From NCBI GenBank assembly GCA_902482035.1, contig CABSYW010000026.1, positions 1-38,612 of the forward strand: DNA of 38,612 nucleotides. The letters are read 5' to 3'. This stretch comes from an uncultured Collinsella sp. (lineage in GTDB: Bacteria; Actinomycetota; Coriobacteriia; Coriobacteriales; Coriobacteriaceae). This document shows, piece after piece, positions 34,495-38,612 of this stretch. Within the stretch, counting starts at the first letter, position 1. Each line of letters opens with the position of its first letter. The notes below the pieces were generated by a model. The model was not told where the DNA came from and did no database searches. It worked only from the letters and a program-made list of their open reading frames with translations. A program made the translations under genes and the position numbers.

Positions 34495-36717
34495 CTACAC
34501 GATTTGATTCACGTGCGTCTCGTCGTCGAACTTGGCGGCGCCAGGCTCAACGTCCTGGGGAGCGGCGGCGTCCACCAGAGCCTGCTTGAGCTCGGTGTAC
34601 TGACGCTCGACCTCGCCCTCGGCCCAGACCTGGTCGGCGATAGCGTCGACCTGGCAGGCGGAGAACTTGTCCTCGGGCGTATGCGAGACCGGGTCGACCT
34701 TGTGCATGGTCAGCTCGTTGCACTTGCCGATCCACCACTGGTAGGTCATGTAGACCGTGCCCTTGTTGATGCGATCGCTTATGTCGGCGCGGCTGTATAC
34801 CTGGCCGCGGCGGCTGTGGATCGAGACGATGTCGCCGTTCTTGATGCCGCGCGCCTGGGCGTCCGCGGGATTCATGCGGACAAAGCCGGGCTCGTCGGCA
34901 AGCAGCGCCAGCGTCTTGCAATTGCCGGTCATCGAGCGGCAGCTGTAGTGGCCGACCTCGCGGACGGTGCACAGGATGAGCGGGTACTCATCGTCGGGAA
35001 GCTCGGAGGGCGCCTCCCAGTCGTGCGCTATCAGGTTGGCGCGGCCGTCCTTGGTGGTGAACTTGCCACCAGCGAACATGTCGGGCGTACCGTGGTCGTT
35101 CACATCGGTGCTCTTGACCGGCCACTGGGCGTAACCGCCCTCGGGAGCCATCTTCTCGTAGGTCGCGCCCACAAAGTTGGGGCACAGGCTGATGCACTCG
35201 TTCCAGATCTGCTCGGTGTTGTCGTAGTGCATGGGGTATCCCATGCGCGTAGACAGGTCCGCGAAGATCTCCCAGTCGTGACGGCACTCGCCCTTGGGCG
35301 GAACAGCCGCGTCAAAGTGCTGGAAGCTACGGTCGGATGCGGTAAAGACACCCTCGTGCTCGCCCCAAGAGGTGGCAGGCAGGATGACGTCGGCGAGCAT
35401 GGTCGTCTGCGTCATAAAGATGTCCTGGCAAATGAACAGATCCAGCTCGGAGAGCGTCTTGCGCATACCGGCCGAATCGGGCTCGGTCTGCACCGGGTCC
35501 TCGCCGTAGTTGTAGAAGCAGTGCACCTTGCCCTCGTCGACCAGGTGGCCCAGGTCGGTGAGCTTGTAGCCCTCCTCGAGCGGGAGCTTTTCCTCGGGCA
35601 CGCCCCAAGCCTTGGCAAACTTGGCGCGCACTGCCGGGTCGGTGACCTTCTGGTAGCCAGGGTACAGGTTGGGCAGCATGCCCATATCGCAGGAGCCCTG
35701 GACGTTGTTCTGACCACGCACGGGCGCGAGGCCGGAATTGGGTTTGCCGATCTGGCCGGCAACGCAGGCGATGGAGGCGATGGTGTGCACCGTCTTCAGG
35801 TTCTGCTTCTGCTGGCATACGCCCATGCCCCAGCCAATGATGGCTGAGGGCTTCGCCGTGGCGTACATCTCGGCAGCTTGGTGGATCAGCGCGGGCTCGA
35901 CGCCCGTGATGTCCTGTACGGATTCGGGAGTGTAGTTCTTGATGGTCTCCCACCACTCGTCAAAGCCGTTCGTGTGCTCGGCGACGAATTCCTTGTCGTA
36001 GAGGCCATCGTTGACCAAGCAGTTGGCAAAGGCGTTGAGGAATGCGACATTGCAACCGTTCTTGATCGGAAGGTAGAGATCGGCGATACGCGCGGTTTCG
36101 ATATGGCGCGGGTCGGCGACGATGATCTTGCAACCCTTTTCTTTGGCTCGCACGATACGCCTTGCGACGATGGGGTGCGAATCGGCAGGGTTATAGCCGA
36201 AGAGGAAAATGCAGCCCGCATCCTCCATACCGGGGATGGAGCATGACATGCAACCTGAACCAACCGTGTCCATCAGACCGAGGACAGTAGGGCCGTGTCA
36301 AGTACGGGCGCAGTTGTCCACGCTGTGGGTGCCGATGCACGCACGCGTAAACTTCTGCATAACGTAGTTCGCCTCATTGCCGCCGCCTCGCGAAGAGCCG
36401 GTGGTCATGACAGCGTTAGGACCATATTCGTCAATTATGGCCTGCATCTTAGATGCGGTGAAATCCAGTGCCTCGTCCCAGCTTACGCGCTCAAGATCCG
36501 CGCCCTTAGTGCGGCGGATCATCGGGTGCAGTACGCGAGGAGTCAAGATCTTGGTGTCGTTGATGAAGTCGTAGCCGCTCATGCCCTTAAGGCACAGCTC
36601 GCTCTGGTTGGTGATGCCGTTGAGCGGTTCGGTACCCACGACCTGGCCGTTTTGGACCAAGAGGTTAAACTGGCAACCGGCGCCGCAGTACGGGCAAATC
36701 ACTTTATGCTTCTCCAT
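34495..36717 (-). CDS. fdhF: Formate dehydrogenase H, selenoprotein with in-frame UGA as Sec140
   Basis: FdhF oxidises formate to CO2 in the cytoplasm with a bis-MGD molybdenum centre and one 4Fe-4S cluster. Cluster Cys8, 11, 15 and 42 match E. coli FdhF positions. The frame is interrupted by one TGA (complement 36298-36300) at codon 140, in the context DNCART-U-HGPTVLGL, exactly where E. coli FdhF has Sec140. The downstream part continues in the same frame to a normal stop, giving 740 residues. A SECIS-like hairpin follows the UGA, and selA, selB and selC are in the same window. The start ATG (36715-36717) has GGAGG upstream. It must be annotated as one gene, not two. Partners are the HydN-like gene before it and hyfA after it. 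Confidence 0.96.
36267..36300 (-). promoter_or_regulatory. UGA selenocysteine codon and bacterial SECIS hairpin in fdhF
   Basis: The UGA is at complement 36298-36300. From 36286 to 36267 the mRNA can form TGTCC/GGACA closing a 10-nt loop TCGGTCTGAT. The loop has GGTCT, as in the SelB-binding apical loop of E. coli fdhF (AGGUCUGC), and its distance from the UGA is similar. Confidence 0.8.
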
Positions 36718-36740
36718 GACACCCTCCTTCCTTTCTCTGC

Positions 36741-36756
36741 TACCGAATACTCGGTA
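36741..36756. promoter_or_regulatory. small inverted repeat upstream of fdhF
   Basis: TACCGA-ATAC-TCGGTA, 24 nt upstream of the fdhF start in the 75-nt gap after the HydN-like gene. It could be an operator or a small hairpin near the ribosome site. No function is shown. Confidence 0.3.
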
Positions 36757-36792
36757 CTTATTTGACAATCATTGGGCCTGTCGCCCCAACGC

Positions 36793-37311
36793 TTACGCCT
36801 CGTTTTCGATGGTGGCGCGGGCACGCTCGGCAGTCAGTTCTGCCAGGCGATCCTCGTCTACCAGGGTGAGGCCCTTGGTCGGGCACGCCTCGGCACACGC
36901 CGGACCGCCGGGACGGTCCACGCACAGGTCGCACTTGAGCACGAAGCTCTTAGTCTGCGAACCCACTCGCACGTCACCCATCAAGACGGGGACCTGCGTG
37001 GTCGCCACGCTCACGGCGCCAAAGGGGCATGCCATGACGCAGCTCTTGCAGCCGATGCAGTTGTCCTCGTTGACGCCGATGCGATGGTTCTTTGGATCAA
37101 AGAACAAGGCGCCCGTAGGACAGGCCTTCGCGCACGGGGCATCCTCGCAGTGATGGCAAGCCACCGGTGCGGAGATCTCGTACGTACGCGTCACGCGCAG
37201 GCGCGGCGCGGCGATGTTGCCGGGAATATCGTGTGCCTCGATGCACGCCGCCATACAGGTTTGACACCCAATGCAGCGTGAAGAATCAGCCACGACTCGT
37301 TTATTGCCCAT
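36793..37311 (-). CDS. Four-cluster ferredoxin, HydN/HycB-like electron carrier for FdhF
   Basis: A soluble polyferredoxin of 172 residues, close to E. coli HydN (175). Cys13, 16, 19, 23 form the first cluster, then CHHCEDAPCAKAC, CIGCKSCVMAC and CDLCVDRPGGPACAEAC. The start ATG at 37309-37311 (MGNKRVVADSS) has AGGAGG upstream at slightly long spacing. It is the first gene of the fdhF-hyf run, 75 nt before fdhF, and related to but distinct from hyfA, so the island encodes two such carriers. It may be the dedicated FdhF partner, with HyfA bound to the hydrogenase. This division is inference. Confidence 0.9.
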   Translation of the reverse strand: MGNKRVVADSSRCIGCQTCMAACIEAHDIPGNIAAPRLRVTRTYEISAPVACHHCEDAPCAKACPTGALFFDPKNHRIGVNEDNCIGCKSCVMACPFGAVSVATTQVPVLMGDVRVGSQTKSFVLKCDLCVDRPGGPACAEACPTKGLTLVDEDRLAELTAERARATIENEA

Positions 37312-37489
37312 GTTGTTCACTCCCTCCTGAATCCCATGCCGGAGAGACCCTGTCGACGTTGCCCCAAGCCGCCCGTGGCCTGGCATCGGCGTATCGAGCG
37401 CATGCGGCGAAACAGGCGCTTCGATAGAGTTCCTCCAACGATATACAGGCTAAATATACGCAGTTGCAGGTGGCAAACTTGAGCATAGG

Positions 37490-37515
37490 CCCTGCAATAC
37501 GGGTGTATTGCAGGG
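37490..37515. promoter_or_regulatory. perfect 26-nt palindrome upstream of the formate hydrogenlyase operon
   Basis: CCCTGCAATAC-GGGT-GTATTGCAGGG: perfect 11-bp arms with a 4-nt centre, 179 nt upstream of the HydN-like start. On the plus strand GTTTTGG follows. It could be an operator for a dimeric regulator of the operon, a leader hairpin, or a terminator. Confidence 0.5.
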
Positions 37516-37645
37516 GTTTTGGCAGGTTGGAATTATTCTCTAGAAGCTATAAAGGTGAGTGTATTACATGCGTACATCCAAGGGAGATTTCACGCTCGTT
37601 TATAAAGGATGTAATACGTTTGATATATATTTCGCGCTCATTTAC

Positions 37646-37673
37646 TTGAGTGCAATAAAGCAGTGGTTATAAG
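37646..37673 (+). promoter_or_regulatory. probable promoter of the toxin-antitoxin pair
   Basis: TTGAGT (37646-37651), 16-nt spacer, TATAAG (37668-37673), on the plus strand about 67 nt upstream of the antitoxin start and directly before a palindrome. Confidence 0.5.
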
Positions 37674-37693
37674 ATTGGCTATTATTAGCCAAT
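37674..37693. promoter_or_regulatory. operator-like palindrome at the toxin-antitoxin promoter
   Basis: ATTGGCTA-TTAT-TAGCCAAT, perfect 8-bp arms, starting immediately after the -10 box. Its position at the transcription start is typical for autorepression by a ribbon-helix-helix antitoxin. Confidence 0.6.
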
Positions 37694-37739
37694 GTTGTAA
37701 TTGACCATTCATATTGCACGCTCATTAAGGGGGCCAGTG

Positions 37740-38063
37740 ATGTCATCGACACAAAAACGAGCCATCCTGCAGGTGCGCATTCGCGAAGAGGACAAACAGC
37801 ATGCCGAGCGCCTCTACGACGCCATGGGCACATCGCTCGCCGAGGCTGTCCGTCTATTTGTCGCGCAAAGCATTTTGATGCGCAAGCTTCCCTTTCAGCC
37901 GGTCGCCGTGCGCTCAAAGGACGGCACCGCCGCCTATGGATCGCTCAAAGCATATGGGGACCCCAATCGCCGCTCCGAGGAGCGCAATGCCTGGATTGAG
38001 TACCTTGCTACAGAATGCGACGATTCGATTTTGGGTCCCGAGGAAGTAGATATCCATGAGTAG
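37740..38063 (+). CDS. RelB/DinJ-type ribbon-helix-helix antitoxin
   Basis: A 107-residue protein whose N-terminal ~55 residues fit the RelB/DinJ family: a beta strand KRAILQVRIREED followed by helices (HAERLYDAMGTSLAEAVRLFVAQSI) that would bind DNA as a dimer. The charged, flexible C-terminal half probably wraps the toxin. The ATG at 37740 has AAGGGGG six bases upstream. An ATG at 37701 in the same frame lacks a ribosome site. The stop overlaps the toxin start by 8 nt. Likely autoregulated at the palindrome 37674-37693. Confidence 0.85.
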   Translation: MSSTQKRAILQVRIREEDKQHAERLYDAMGTSLAEAVRLFVAQSILMRKLPFQPVAVRSKDGTAAYGSLKAYGDPNRRSEERNAWIEYLATECDDSILGPEEVDIHE

Positions 38064-38532
38064 CACCATCATCGACGAGACCGTCATCCTACGCTACCTG
38101 CTTGACGACGACGAAGTTCTGTCACCGCGCGCCGCCAAGGTCATCGCCACGCGCACCGCTCGCGTCTACCCCGAGATTATCACGCGCGTCGTGGTCACAC
38201 TGCGCGACGTCTATAAGGTTCCCCGCGTTGAGATTGCTACGGCCATGAGAAGGCTGCTCGATGACGTCATGGTCGACGAGCCCACCGTTGTCGCCCTCGC
38301 CGTCAAACTCTTTGGCAAGACCCATATGGACTTTACCGACTGCCTCCTCGCAGCCCGAACCGCCATCTACAACGATGATGTCGTGAGCTTTGGCAAGCCC
38401 ATCATCCAAGGCATGATCGATTACCGCCACAAGCGCCAAACCGCAGTCGAAGCCCGCAGCCGCAGCACCGACGCCCGCGGCCACAGTACCGACGCCGCCA
38501 TCGACAAGCTCCGCCACCACGGTCGCCACTAA
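38056..38532 (+). CDS. PIN-domain toxin (probable ribonuclease)
   Basis: A PIN-fold protein of 158 residues, expected to cleave RNA with Mg2+. Acidic residues fitting the active site are Asp7 (in TIIDETVILRYLL), Glu40 (in VYPEIITRV) and Asp92/Asp95 (in MDFTDCLLAARTA). The fourth acidic position, normally Asp in a TFD motif, reads SFGKP (Gly113), so the site may be incomplete. Residues from about 123 on are a basic, Ser/Thr/His-rich tail outside the domain. Translation is coupled to the antitoxin by an 8-nt overlap with GAGG upstream. The stop lies before the adapter sequence that ends the contig, so the gene is complete. Confidence 0.82.
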   Translation: MSSTIIDETVILRYLLDDDEVLSPRAAKVIATRTARVYPEIITRVVVTLRDVYKVPRVEIATAMRRLLDDVMVDEPTVVALAVKLFGKTHMDFTDCLLAARTAIYNDDVVSFGKPIIQGMIDYRHKRQTAVEARSRSTDARGHSTDAAIDKLRHHGRH

Positions 38533-38564
38533 CCGACAGGCAACGGCATCGCCCGCCCCTCAGC

Positions 38565-38612
38565 CTGTCTCTTATACACATCTCCGAGCCCACGAGACTA
38601 AGGCGAATCTCG
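38565..38612. other. Nextera sequencing adapter read-through (not genomic)
   Basis: CTGTCTCTTATACACATCT (38565-38583) is the Tn5 mosaic end used in Nextera libraries. It is followed by CCGAGCCCACGAGAC (38584-38598), an 8-nt index TAAGGCGA (38599-38606, the N701 index) and ATCTCG, the start of the P7 tail. Genomic sequence should be taken to end at 38564. Confidence 0.97.

Larger units (their letters stand above)
37312..37739. other. 428-nt AT-richer divergent intergenic region
   Basis: It separates the minus-strand fdhF-hyf operon from the plus-strand toxin-antitoxin pair and should hold both promoters. It contains a 26-nt palindrome (37490-37515), a distant inverted repeat GTATTACAT/ATGTAATAC (37561-37569, 37609-37617), three copies of C(A/G)CGCTC(A/G)TT(T/A)A at 37591, 37633 and 37717, and GTGCAATA/TATTGCAC (37650-37657, 37712-37719). 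I see no sigma-54 site (TGGC-N8-TTGC) before the HydN-like gene and no convincing gene. Confidence 0.6.

Noticed and set aside
37301..37486. 61-codon minus-strand open frame upstream of the HydN-like gene
   Set aside because: No ribosome site, unfamiliar sequence, and it overlaps the HydN-like start and its ribosome site.
38402..38593. Minus-strand open frame starting MGSEMCIRDR
   Set aside because: Its first codons are the sequencing adapter and the rest is antisense to the PIN toxin.

Overview
The window looks like one end of a contig from a high-GC gut actinobacterium of the Coriobacteriia, most likely Collinsella. This is inferred from gene content, GC-rich codon use and protein style; no database was searched. 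Nearly every gene is on the minus strand, so transcription runs from high to low coordinates.

Left third (1-14.5 kb): a truncated IS3-type transposase remnant at the edge, then housekeeping genes: folC, valS, the protein quality-control set clpX-clpP-tig, and a tRNA-Leu(UAG). Next come a two-gene molybdenum hydroxylase (an FAD subunit and a fused 2Fe-2S/molybdopterin subunit of XdhD type) and gdhA. The gaps between these genes are rich in long inverted repeats of at least three kinds. Two related ones, in opposite orientation, sit immediately on either side of valS.

Right two thirds (14.7-37.3 kb): one coherent selenium-formate-hydrogen island. In transcription order it holds a HydN-like ferredoxin; fdhF (formate dehydrogenase H, with an in-frame UGA read as selenocysteine 140 and a SECIS-like hairpin just after it); hyfABCDEFGHIJ (group 4 membrane [NiFe] hydrogenase with three antiporter-like subunits); hycI (protease maturing the large subunit); and a FocA/FdhC-type formate channel ending at a strong terminator. 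Then follow an orphan molybdopterin oxidoreductase, selA, selB, selC (tRNA-Sec), mobA and a Cys-rich DUF3343 protein. The channel moves formate, FdhF oxidises it, HydN/HyfA pass electrons to the hydrogenase, and the membrane arm may conserve energy. SelA, SelB and tRNA-Sec insert the selenocysteine FdhF needs, and MobA helps make its molybdenum cofactor. selD, hypA-F and most Moco biosynthesis genes are not here and must lie elsewhere.

Right edge (37.3-38.6 kb): an AT-richer divergent intergenic region full of inverted and direct repeats, then a plus-strand RelB-like antitoxin and PIN-domain toxin pair. The last 48 bases are not genomic: they are a Nextera transposase adapter plus index read-through left in the assembly.
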